IMG/VR virus record: IMGVR_UViG_3300036766_001430 | Location: 1-59,459 of that record | Reading direction: 5' to 3' (one strand) | DNA: 59,459 bases | DNA from: a virus | Part shown: in pieces, positions 22,305 through 29,911 of the stretch | How the letters are laid out: each line of letters opens with the position of its first letter | Numbering within the stretch: the stretch's first letter is position 1 | Program-made: the position numbers and the translations under genes | The notes under the pieces: model-generated | What the model was told of the DNA's origin: nothing | The model's database searches: none | What the model saw: only the letters and a program-made list of their open reading frames with translations

Positions 22305-22963
22305 AGGAGTCCTCTCACTAGCCAGAATGCTTCTGCCGCCGGCACGCCGATCTCTGCCCCGCGCATCCTCGCCCACGTCTCTGCGCGAGCGACATCGAGC
22401 CACGTGCCCGGCCGACCCACCTGCGAGTCGTACGCTGCGAGCGTGAGGAGCTTCGCCGCCAGCACGCGCTCGCTCAACGGCAGGTGGAACTTCCCGCCGG
22501 GCAGCTCTGGCGGGGGCCAGCTCGCTGCGTATGGGTACTCGTACAGCGCCACGAGCCGGATGCCGATCGTGGATGCCCGCGGGCGCAACGCTGCGAGCGT
22601 CGCGCGGTACACGGCCTGGTGGTCCTGGTGGTGGGACGCGTAGGGCACGAAGAGCGAGGTCGGGCGGAAGTCGTCGATGGCTTGGTCGATCACCCTCACG
22701 AGCGACGCCAGCGGCAGCGTGTCGAGCAGGCCCTGGCTGCCGGGGAACGCGACGGTCGCGCCGCGCACGCCCAAGCGCTGCATCGCCAGGTCCATCTCGG
22801 CGCGCGTCTGCTCGCCGGGGCTGGGCGGTGTCTTGCCAAGCGACATCACGAGCACGCGGTGCTCGCGCGAGTCGCGCGAGATGAGCAGACCGCCGCACCC
22901 TAAAGTTTCATCATCCGCATGGGGAGCGACAACCAGGATTCTTTCATCCCACCCAGTGGTCAT
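22301..22963 (-). CDS. PIG-L/LmbE family N-acetylhexosamine deacetylase
   Basis: A 220-residue zinc-dependent deacetylase. The PIG-L signature A-P-H-A-D-D-E at residues 13-19 gives the first zinc ligand and catalytic Asp, and HHQDH at 111-115 gives the second histidine cluster; SLFVPYAS precedes it. Known family members remove acetyl groups from N-acetylglucosamine derivatives. Here it is translationally linked on both sides (ATGA with the radical SAM stop upstream and with the glycosyltransferase start downstream), so the likely substrate is the sugar on modified DNA or its nucleotide precursor. Length is normal. Confidence 0.85.
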   Translation of the reverse strand: MTTGWDERILVVAPHADDETLGCGGLLISRDSREHRVLVMSLGKTPPSPGEQTRAEMDLAMQRLGVRGATVAFPGSQGLLDTLPLASLVRVIDQAIDDFRPTSLFVPYASHHQDHQAVYRATLAALRPRASTIGIRLVALYEYPYAASWPPPELPGGKFHLPLSERVLAAKLLTLAAYDSQVGRPGTWLDVARAETWARMRGAEIGVPAAEAFWLVRGLL

Positions 22964-23841
22964 GCGGATCGCGGGTCCTTCAGCAGTCCAAGGCGGAAGC
23001 CGCCGTTGTAGTCGCAGCGCGCGCACGGCGGTCCGCTGCGGTCCTTGACGTAGATCGCGCGCAGCGCTGCGGCGTGGCGCTCGCCGAACCAGATGTCGCG
23101 CACGCTCTGCTCGGGGAACTTCCCGAGCACGTACTCTTCCTTCCAGTCGTGGCAGCAGAGGACCACGGTACCGTCGTAATACAGGATGAACTCGCGGAAC
23201 GGTCGCGCGCATCCCTTGTCCAGCGGCTCGGTGAGCTGCTCGACGCCGAACTTGTCGAGCATCGTCTTGGGGTCGGAGTTTCCGGCCATGTTGTGCAGCA
23301 CGCGCACCTTCACGAGCCTCGCAGGGTCAGCGACGTCAGGCACGAGCGACACGACCGCAAGCTTCTCGCCGTTGGGGTGGCGCTGGTACGCGGAGAAGTC
23401 GCGGAAGTCCTTGAGCTGGATGTCGGTGCCGGCGGTGACGCGCGCGACCAGCTCCTTGAAGCGGTCGTACGTCCCGTTGTAGCAGTCGATGTTGAGGATG
23501 TTGACCCCCGACTCGAAGAGCCGGATGAGCAGCTCTGGCTCGCGCAGGATGCGCACGCCGTTCGAGAACATCGACACCTGGCTCATCGGCGCGCGGTGAC
23601 GGAACGTGGAGAGCAGCTCCTCCACCTTCGGGTTGAGCGTGGGCTCGCCTCGCAGCGCCAGCTCCACGCGCGGCTTGGGCACCATGCGCACGTAGTCTTG
23701 GAGGAACGCGTCGAGCAGCGCCAGCTCCAGAAAGCGCTTCACCTCGTACTCAGCGGGGTCAGCGTAGATGGGGCAGAACTTGCACGCGAGGTTGCACCCA
23801 CGTGAGAACTCGACCTTGAGCGTCCAGGGGTTCGCGATCAC
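22960..23841 (-). CDS. radical SAM enzyme with SPASM-like C-terminus
   Basis: A 293-residue radical SAM protein. The [4Fe-4S] motif C-x3-C-x2-C is at C16, C20 and C23 (RGCNLACKFC). ELALRGEPTLNP fits the GGEP-like SAM-binding motif. The end has a cysteine cluster (CARPF, VVLCCHDW, GPPCARCDYN) typical of SPASM domains that hold extra iron-sulfur clusters. Start is GTG 23841, overlapping the TET stop (GTGA). Radical SAM enzymes recur in phage TET clusters and are proposed to rearrange or epimerise the attached sugar; the reaction here is unknown. Confidence 0.85.
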   Translation of the reverse strand: MIANPWTLKVEFSRGCNLACKFCPIYADPAEYEVKRFLELALLDAFLQDYVRMVPKPRVELALRGEPTLNPKVEELLSTFRHRAPMSQVSMFSNGVRILREPELLIRLFESGVNILNIDCYNGTYDRFKELVARVTAGTDIQLKDFRDFSAYQRHPNGEKLAVVSLVPDVADPARLVKVRVLHNMAGNSDPKTMLDKFGVEQLTEPLDKGCARPFREFILYYDGTVVLCCHDWKEEYVLGKFPEQSVRDIWFGERHAAALRAIYVKDRSGPPCARCDYNGGFRLGLLKDPRSA

Positions 23842-24779
23842 GACTGGTCGACCGGCACGTCTTCGTCGTCGTCGCGAGCGGCGTTGAGGTCGGTGATGTT
23901 GCCGCGAAGGTGCTGCGCGCGTGCCAGCTCCTCGGCCGGCGACAAGCACTCCACCATGCGCTCGCGGTAGTAGCAGACCACCGAGATGCGTTCGTGCCCC
24001 GCGGGGTCTGCCTCTTCCCCGACAGCGTCCTCGAAGGGCGTGTTGCCGTGGACCTCGTGCACGTCGAACAGGATGAGGTCGCGATCGCCAAGGTCCACGC
24101 CCACGCCGTACGCGGGCACGACCAGGTTGCATCCGCGGTAGGAGCCGCGGCGCAGCACCGCCATCACGCCGAAGCCGGCGTGGAGGTCGCCGCCATCCTT
24201 GTGGTACCCACCCGCGTAGGTGTTGTTGACCGTCATCGTCGTGAACGGTGACTCGGGGATGACGTACGCGGGATGCGTCTTCGCGCACGCGTCCATCTGC
24301 GCCTTGAAGCGACCGGGCACGTGCTCCGCGAGCAGCTTGCCTGCCTCCTGCGCGAGCGGCTTCACCTTGTCCCAGCCCTCGTGGTTGTTGACGATGATCG
24401 GGCTCGTGCCGCAGTACGGGTACCGCGGGTAACGATCGAAGAAGCCGATGACGCACGAGCGGATGGGCAGCGTCTCGCTCGTGTGACCCTTGGTCCCGTC
24501 CTTCTTTACACGGAAGAAGCGCGGCTCACCGGAGAAGACCCCGCGGTTCTTCGTGACGTGCTTCTTGAGCGAGTGCAGGAACGGGTACGCGCCGTTGGCC
24601 GTCTCTTCGGAGATGGCCTTGCGCAGCACCGTGAGCAGTCGCGTGCCGTCAGGCTTGAAGACGGTGACGTCGAGGTCACCCGTAAGCAGCATGCCGTAGT
24701 CGGCCGCGCGAGCGCGCCGGCCGATGACCGCCTTCACCTTCTCCGCATCAACTCGCGCCCGTAGCTGAACTATCTGCAC
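23838..24779 (-). CDS. TET/JBP-like 5-methylpyrimidine dioxygenase
   Basis: A 313-residue Fe(II)/2-oxoglutarate dioxygenase of the TET/JBP class. The iron ligands are H193 and D195 in GGYHKDGGD and H244 in VHEVHGNTP, with the 2-oxoglutarate arginine R264 in RISVVCYYRERM. Upstream, FFDRYPRYPYCGTS and TTMTVNNTYAGGYH match the phage family. Phage TETs oxidise 5-methylcytosine in DNA to 5-hydroxymethylcytosine. GTG start at 24779 with GGAGG about nine bases upstream; it overlaps the ParB-fold gene by 32 bases. It is the key marker of the hypermodification cassette. Confidence 0.88.
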   Translation of the reverse strand: MQIVQLRARVDAEKVKAVIGRRARAADYGMLLTGDLDVTVFKPDGTRLLTVLRKAISEETANGAYPFLHSLKKHVTKNRGVFSGEPRFFRVKKDGTKGHTSETLPIRSCVIGFFDRYPRYPYCGTSPIIVNNHEGWDKVKPLAQEAGKLLAEHVPGRFKAQMDACAKTHPAYVIPESPFTTMTVNNTYAGGYHKDGGDLHAGFGVMAVLRRGSYRGCNLVVPAYGVGVDLGDRDLILFDVHEVHGNTPFEDAVGEEADPAGHERISVVCYYRERMVECLSPAEELARAQHLRGNITDLNAARDDDEDVPVDQS

Positions 24780-25461
24780 GTCGGATCGCCTCCATCGTGG
24801 TGTCGGTCACCGTCTTCGTTCCGTAGACAGCCGCGAGCTTCTTCATGTGCTCCATGAACTCGCCGTGCGTCGTGTCGTTGAGGAATAGCTGCACCATGCG
24901 CACGTTCGACGTCGGCACCGCATCCGACGGCCCATCCGCCGGACCCCTGGCCGTGGGGTCGAGATCCGTGCCCATGTCGACCTCGGGCACCGCGAGCAGC
25001 GCCATCAGCACGTCGTCCTGGAAGCCGAGGTCGAGTGCGAGGTTGGAGCCGTCTCCTTCGGCGAACTGGATGTCGCGCACCAGCTCGGCCAACGCCGTCT
25101 CATCCCACGCACCGCGCTTCTGATTCATCTTGACGGTGAGCGCCTTGGCCTGCGCCTCGGTGAGCTTGTGCAGGAAGACCATCGGTCCGTCCTTGAACCC
25201 AAGCTCGCGCGCGACGAGCAGCCGGTGCTCCCCGTCGATGACGACGTTCTTCGTCGCACCCTCCTGATCCGTGCCCCAGATGAGGAGTGCCTGGGACGCA
25301 AGCCACCCGTCCTCTTCGAGCCCGTGCTTGAGAGACGCTCGGATGAACGGCGTCATCCGATTCGGGTTCCACGTGTTGGGCTCCACCTTGGAGAGCAACG
25401 TCATCGCGGCTTTGCCGACGACGCGGGGGGCCTTGGGAGTCTCGGTGGCTTCGTCGTTCAT
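24748..25461 (-). CDS. ParB-fold nuclease-domain protein of the modification cassette
   Basis: A 237-residue protein with a ParB/sulfiredoxin-fold domain: EPNTWNPNRMTPFI, then VVIDGEHRLLVARELG (the ParB box-like D-G-x-H-R) and ALTVKMNQKRGAWD. ParB-fold proteins accompany phage DNA-base modification genes and may act as DNA-binding or nucleotide-handling components; many are not partition proteins. The start MNDEATETPK at 25461 is preferred over a longer one. It immediately precedes and overlaps the TET gene. Confidence 0.8.
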   Translation of the reverse strand: MNDEATETPKAPRVVGKAAMTLLSKVEPNTWNPNRMTPFIRASLKHGLEEDGWLASQALLIWGTDQEGATKNVVIDGEHRLLVARELGFKDGPMVFLHKLTEAQAKALTVKMNQKRGAWDETALAELVRDIQFAEGDGSNLALDLGFQDDVLMALLAVPEVDMGTDLDPTARGPADGPSDAVPTSNVRMVQLFLNDTTHGEFMEHMKKLAAVYGTKTVTDTTMEAIRRADSSATGAS

Positions 25462-25615
25462 GCTCTTCTGCGTACCAGGCGACGACTCACGCAGCAATAC
25501 CAGACGTCTCACGCGTCACATTACGTGTGCCCATGATTCTCGGCGCACGGCCAACACGCGTTGGGACCTCCCGACCTGTCGACTCGGTGGAGCACGTCGC
25601 CTTCAGTGTTAGGCC

Positions 25616-27247
25616 TCACCGCGCGATCCCTCCTTCGACACGTATCACTTTCGAGGGCCGCAGCGCGGAGACCAACGCCTTGGAGTGGGAGATGACGAGG
25701 ACGCAGCGATTGCGCCCCAGCTCCTCGATCGCGTCCACCGCGCAGTCTACACCGCTTTCGTCCAAAGCATCGAGGCACTCATCGAAGAAGAGCGTGCCAG
25801 GGGGCAGGCCGTACGCGGCTGCCGCGACCTCGGCCAGAGCGAGCATCAGCGCGATGTCGATGCGCCGTCGCTCACCCCCGCTCGATGCCTTGTACCCGAA
25901 GCCGCCACCGGCGCCGGTCACCTCCATCGCGATGACCTCGCTGGTCGCGCCGCTCTTGCGCGTGGCGTATGGATTCAGCTTCAGGCGCATGTCCTTCGAC
26001 GCGAGCCGGCCGAGCCAGTCGTTGGCGACCGCCTCGATGCCCGACAGCGCCTCACCCAGCACTGTCGCGCGCACGCCGCGCAGCGATAGCACCTTGTCAC
26101 ACGCTTGGAGGAGCGCGAGGTTCGTCTCAGCATCGTTGAGGATGGCGATCGAGTCGTTGGCGCTCTGGCTCGCGGCCTCGTGAGCGTCGTGCGCGGCTTG
26201 CTTCTGCGCCGTGAGCTGCTTCACGCGCCGCATCGCCTGCTCGACCTGCTGCACCTTCGAGCGCGCCTCGATCGCCTTCTTCGCGATGAGGTCGCGCTCC
26301 TCGCGCAGCTCCCCAAGCATCGTGAGCGTGCCCGCCGCTTCCACCAGAGCACGCTCGTGCGCCTGGCGAGACTTCTCGCCGGCCGCATCGGCATCGCGCG
26401 TGAGCTTGAGCCGCATGTCCGTGGGGATGGGCTGGGTGCAGGTCGGGCAGGTGTCGGCGCGCAGTCGTGCGAGCGTCGCGGTGATCTGCCGCGCGAGCGC
26501 TGCCTCTTCCCCGCCGGCCGCATCCGCCTTGCGCATCTCGATCTCCGCTGCGCGGATGTCCGTGTCGGCCGCGCGCACGAGACCTTCGAGACGGTTCGCC
26601 GTCGCAGCCTCCACCGTGGCGTCTGGGATCTCCGGTTCCGCGTCGAGCAAGCGCGCGGCGTCCTGGATGCGCACCGCTTCGTTGTCGCGACGCGCGATCG
26701 ACGTCGCTAGAGCGAGCTTGTGGCGCGCGACCTCCTGCTCTGCGAGACGCAGCTCAGCGCGGCACTTCTCGCTGCCGATGTCGAAGCGATCGAGCCCGAG
26801 CACCTGCTCCAAGAGCCGCTTGCGCTCGCCGTCAGTGGCGAGTGAGAAGTGCGCCGCGTCGTGCGAGCTGAACACGCACGTGCGCCGCCACACGTCCCAA
26901 GAGCCGATGACGTGCTCCAGTGCGTCCTGCGCCTTGCCGGTCGTCTCATACGTCGTGGCCTCACCGCCGGCCGACCACACGAGCTTCTTCGTGCTCTTGG
27001 TCCGCGTGCGTATGACGTCGAGATCTTCGAGCGTCTTGAACCCGGCCCAGCTCTTGGCCGCCGACTCCTGCCACGGCTCGGAGCCGCGCAGCGTCACGCC
27101 CCACCCGGCCACCGACACGGCTTCGATGATCGAAGACTTGCCGCTGCCGTTCTCGCCGACCACTAGCACGACGCCGGTGCGCGGGAGCTTCACGACGGTC
27201 TTGGCGTGCGACATGAAGCCGGCCAGCGAGATGGTGGACACGTTCAC
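25616..27247 (-). CDS. SbcC/Rad50-like recombination ATPase (T4 gp46-like)
   Basis: A 543-residue Rad50/SbcC-type ATPase that pairs with the nuclease next door to process DNA ends. Visible motifs: Walker A GENGSGKSS, a coiled-coil middle with the zinc hook CPTC, the ABC signature ASSGGERRRID, and Walker B GTLFFDECLDALD. The start is GTG 27247, with AGGAGG seven bases upstream. It is short for SbcC but normal for phage gp46 proteins. The complex (gp46/gp47) makes recombination ends for replication. Confidence 0.9.
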   Translation of the reverse strand: MNVSTISLAGFMSHAKTVVKLPRTGVVLVVGENGSGKSSIIEAVSVAGWGVTLRGSEPWQESAAKSWAGFKTLEDLDVIRTRTKSTKKLVWSAGGEATTYETTGKAQDALEHVIGSWDVWRRTCVFSSHDAAHFSLATDGERKRLLEQVLGLDRFDIGSEKCRAELRLAEQEVARHKLALATSIARRDNEAVRIQDAARLLDAEPEIPDATVEAATANRLEGLVRAADTDIRAAEIEMRKADAAGGEEAALARQITATLARLRADTCPTCTQPIPTDMRLKLTRDADAAGEKSRQAHERALVEAAGTLTMLGELREERDLIAKKAIEARSKVQQVEQAMRRVKQLTAQKQAAHDAHEAASQSANDSIAILNDAETNLALLQACDKVLSLRGVRATVLGEALSGIEAVANDWLGRLASKDMRLKLNPYATRKSGATSEVIAMEVTGAGGGFGYKASSGGERRRIDIALMLALAEVAAAAYGLPPGTLFFDECLDALDESGVDCAVDAIEELGRNRCVLVISHSKALVSALRPSKVIRVEGGIAR

Positions 27248-27363
27248 TTGGAAGCCTCCTCGATGTACGCGATAGCGCGTCGAAGACTCTCGACATCTTC
27301 GCCGACGGCGAGCCCTGCCTGCGCGTTGCGGAGGTCGGCCAACGCCTCTTTCTCGTCGGTCAT
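27244..27363 (-). CDS. 39-residue protein between SbcD and SbcC
   Basis: A very short gene, coupled on both sides: ATGA with the SbcD stop and GTGA with the SbcC start. Its end, SLRRAIAYIEEASK, closely resembles the C-terminal tails of the two EndoVII-like HNH genes nearby (LRSAIAYLEKHSS and LRSAIHYLKEHA). It may be a remnant of an HNH endonuclease reduced to its tail, or a small protein that uses the same helix. No catalytic residues remain. Confidence 0.6.
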   Translation of the reverse strand: MTDEKEALADLRNAQAGLAVGEDVESLRRAIAYIEEASK

Positions 27364-28484
27364 CGTAGGAACTCCTGGCACTTCGCAAGCACGCGGTCCT
27401 TGGTCAGCTCATCGGGCAGGTCGAGCGGCGCGTTGGCGATGTAGCTCGCCAGCGCTTCATCGAGCGTGGTCGCGCTACGCGCGATGCCCGCGGCCTTGTG
27501 CGCTTGCTCGCGCGCTTCCTCGGCTCCTGTCGTGAGCACCTCGAAGGACGTGACCGTGCCGTTCTCCTTCGCTACTTCGAGCAGTCGCGAGCCCGTGGCA
27601 ACCTCGTCACGAGGCAGGTGCGCGCTGACGTAGATCGCTAGGTTGTCGCGGTGCGGAGCGTTCGCCATGCGCGGGTGCTTGAGCATCTCGCGCAGCTCCG
27701 CAGGTCCGTCCACACGCACGAAGCGCGGGCCGGCGACGCTCTGGATCGTGACGCGCTCCTCGGCTGCGTCGTCCCAGATCGCGACCCCGCCATACCCCTC
27801 GAAGCCGGGGTTGTCCCAGCCGGTCGGGCAGAGCGCGCCGATCTGCAAGATGCCCGGCCACTGCCGCCGGTCGTGCCAGTCGCCCGCGAACGAGTAGTTG
27901 ATGTGGTACTCGATCATGAGCTTGAGCAGCACCGTCGCTTCGATCGACCCGCGCGAGCCTTGCAAGAACGCCGCAGTCTTCTCGTCCGCGATGCCGGCGT
28001 GGATGCCTAGCAACCGCGCCCGACCGCGCACCGCGGGTGGCAACGCAGCGAGGGCACACGTAATGCGCTCGGCAGCAGGCGCGCTCGCTGCGTGCGGCAC
28101 GAGAACCAGCTCCACGCGACCCGAGGCCAGCGTGATGACTTCGGGAGTGTCCACGACGCGGCACACGGTCGCGAACGGCGCCAGCGAGTTGTCGCCGGGC
28201 TCGTCACTCGTCATCTCGTGGTTGCCGGCGATGAGGATCGAGTCGAGCGGCGAGCCCTTGATGATCGCGAGCGCGTCAGCGAGGAGCTGCGGTTCGGGAC
28301 GGTCCCCATCGAGCAAGTCGCCCAACACGACCATCGTGGTCGCACCGGCTGCCTCGGCGCGCTCGTACGCTCCACGCAACGCGGCCAGCGTCGCGAAGCA
28401 CCGCGCGTTGAGCGAGCGCTCGGATGCGCCACCGTGGCGTCGATGGTTGCCCAGGTGACAATCCGCGATCCATGCAATCTTCAT
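27360..28484 (-). CDS. SbcD/Mre11-like nuclease (T4 gp47-like)
   Basis: A 374-residue metallophosphoesterase of the SbcD/Mre11 class. Motifs: DCHLGNH (residues 8-14), GDLLDG, GNHEM, a later H-x-G-I-A-D segment and FAGDWHDR, all metal ligands of this fold. It partners with the SbcC-like gene two genes downstream. Start at 28484, in ATGA overlap with the HNH stop. A typical phage gp47 is about 340 residues. Confidence 0.9.
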   Translation of the reverse strand: MKIAWIADCHLGNHRRHGGASERSLNARCFATLAALRGAYERAEAAGATTMVVLGDLLDGDRPEPQLLADALAIIKGSPLDSILIAGNHEMTSDEPGDNSLAPFATVCRVVDTPEVITLASGRVELVLVPHAASAPAAERITCALAALPPAVRGRARLLGIHAGIADEKTAAFLQGSRGSIEATVLLKLMIEYHINYSFAGDWHDRRQWPGILQIGALCPTGWDNPGFEGYGGVAIWDDAAEERVTIQSVAGPRFVRVDGPAELREMLKHPRMANAPHRDNLAIYVSAHLPRDEVATGSRLLEVAKENGTVTSFEVLTTGAEEAREQAHKAAGIARSATTLDEALASYIANAPLDLPDELTKDRVLAKCQEFLR

Positions 28485-28918
28485 GAGGAGTGCTTCTCCA
28501 GATACGCGATGGCCGAGCGCAGCACGCGCACGCTCTCGCGTAACGAACCGATGCCCGAGTTGCATTGCCGACAGAGCAGCTCGCGTATCTGCCCCGTCGT
28601 GTGGTTATGGTCGACACACCAAAGACGGCCGATGCCTTGGTGCGGTCTAGGAGCTTCACCGCAGATAGCGCAGAGACCTTCCTGCGCTGCGATCATCGCG
28701 TCGAGCTGCGCGACGGTGAGCCGGTACGCTCGCCAGTAGTATTCGTTCCGCTTCGCGACCACGGGGTCGAAGTTCGCGGGGTCAGCGTGACGCCGTACAT
28801 GATGCCCCTTTTTCCAGAGTTGCCCGCGCCCCACGCTGACTGGCTCGCCGCATCCGCACTTGCAGAGCAACGGTCGGGCGTCTGCGATGAAGGCGATACG
28901 AGTCACGCGCGCTCCCAT
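28481..28918 (-). CDS. EndoVII-like HNH endonuclease
   Basis: A 145-residue protein of the recombination endonuclease VII type. CKCGCGEPV at the N-terminus and the paired motifs LCAICGEAP, the catalytic CVDHNHTTGQIR and LLCRQCNSGIG hold the zinc and the active-site His. It probably nicks branched or specific DNA. The gene sits between SSB and SbcD and looks like an insertion of a free-standing endonuclease. Start at 28918 (GGGGGAGG upstream) or GTG 28908. Its ribosome site lies within a hairpin (see separate entry). Confidence 0.82.
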   Translation of the reverse strand: MGARVTRIAFIADARPLLCKCGCGEPVSVGRGQLWKKGHHVRRHADPANFDPVVAKRNEYYWRAYRLTVAQLDAMIAAQEGLCAICGEAPRPHQGIGRLWCVDHNHTTGQIRELLCRQCNSGIGSLRESVRVLRSAIAYLEKHSS

Positions 28919-28942
28919 TCGCCTCCCCCGGACGAGGGGAGG
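28919..28942 (-). promoter_or_regulatory. hairpin covering the HNH gene ribosome site
   Basis: On the minus strand the leader reads CTCCCC, loop TCGTCC, GGGGAG, followed by GCGAATG. The six-pair GC stem includes the GGGGGAGG Shine-Dalgarno sequence of the HNH gene at 28918, so folding should block translation. This kind of control is known for phage T4 homing-endonuclease genes. Confidence 0.5.
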
Positions 28943-28977
28943 GCTGTACCCAAAAACACCGCAATCCTGGACCCCAC

Positions 28978-29007
28978 CCTTCCGGGCCCGAAGATGGGCC
29001 TGGAAGG
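28978..29007. terminator. GC-rich hairpin downstream of SSB
   Basis: A 12-base near-perfect inverted repeat (CCTTCCGGGCCC and GGGCCTGGAAGG with a short loop) in the SSB-HNH gap. Likely reduces or shapes transcription beyond the SSB gene. There is no run of T after it on the minus strand, so it is not a classic intrinsic terminator. Confidence 0.4.
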
Positions 29008-29066
29008 GGCTCGTGCGGAGGACGCAGACCGGGCCGACCCCGGCCCCAAAAGGACCGAGAAGGGGT

Positions 29067-29082
29067 GGGCCCGGCCGGGCCC
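29067..29082. promoter_or_regulatory. 16-bp palindrome just after the SSB stop
   Basis: GGGCCCGGCCGGGCCC is a perfect 16-base palindrome located immediately after the SSB stop codon. It could act as a transcript end structure or a protein site. A perfect inverted repeat without a loop is more like a binding site than a terminator. Confidence 0.45.
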
Positions 29083-29874
29083 TCAGCCGAGGTCGTCTGC
29101 GGCCGTCCGGCGAGTCTTCCCGGTCCCGCCCGTGGGAGCGAGCTGGCGCCGGCCGGCCTGGGGCGACTCCCCGGTGTCGCCGGACGGGGCCAGCGACAGC
29201 GTCTTGCGGATCTCATCGATCGAGGGAACGCGGCCGAAGCTGCGCACATCGGTCTGCGACTCGATCCACGCGTTCATCGTGTCCACCGAGTCAGCCAGCG
29301 GGGTGTTCTCACGTGCGGCCTTGACCGAATAGCTTGTGTCGTTCTTGCCGGTGCCCACGCGCGTGATCGTGACGTCGAACCCGCTGATGGGGTCGGTGAA
29401 GTCACCGTCCTCGCGAATGGAGAGCAGCTCCTCGTGGATCGACTTGCCGAACGCACACACGCGCGGCCCCTTGTCCTCTTCACCTCGCACGATACCTCGC
29501 ACGATGATGCTGCCGTAGATGCGGAGCCTCGGCAGGTAGTCGCCTGCGAGATCGTAGTCGGCCGGGTTGCCCGACGCACGCAGCGCGCTGACCTTCTGGC
29601 AGACGGGGCACGGCTTGCCGAGCATCTTGAGCGGGCAGTTGAAGCTCGCGGGGTTGCTCATGCCGGGAAGCTGCACGAAGTGCTGCCACACGACCATGAA
29701 CGGCGAGGAGCACCCGACCGCGGGCGGCAGGATGCGGATAACGTTCTTGCCGACGGAGAACTTGTAGAAGTCGCCGCCACCCTTCTCTGCTTCCTCGCGC
29801 TCGTGCTGCGCGGCTTCCTCGGAATACGAACCGTACTTGACGAGATTCTGTCGAGGGTCTGCTTCGTTGCTCAT
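29083..29874 (-). CDS. single-stranded DNA-binding protein, T4 gp32-like
   Basis: A 263-residue gp32-type SSB. The zinc-binding core is visible: FNCPLKMLGKPCPVCQKV, followed by PRLRIYGSIIVRG and an OB-fold-like stretch. The N-terminal SNEADPRQNLVKYGSYSEE and the FYKFSVGKNVIRILPP strand also fit. The C-terminal 40 residues are disordered and end TAADDLG, an acidic protein-interaction tail. Start at 29874 with AAGGACA upstream. It coats single-stranded DNA for the polymerase and recombination genes around it. Confidence 0.85.
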   Translation of the reverse strand: MSNEADPRQNLVKYGSYSEEAAQHEREEAEKGGGDFYKFSVGKNVIRILPPAVGCSSPFMVVWQHFVQLPGMSNPASFNCPLKMLGKPCPVCQKVSALRASGNPADYDLAGDYLPRLRIYGSIIVRGIVRGEEDKGPRVCAFGKSIHEELLSIREDGDFTDPISGFDVTITRVGTGKNDTSYSVKAARENTPLADSVDTMNAWIESQTDVRSFGRVPSIDEIRKTLSLAPSGDTGESPQAGRRQLAPTGGTGKTRRTAADDLG

Positions 29875-29911
29875 GATGCGTGTCCTTCGTTGGATGTGGT
29901 TGAGAGGTAAG

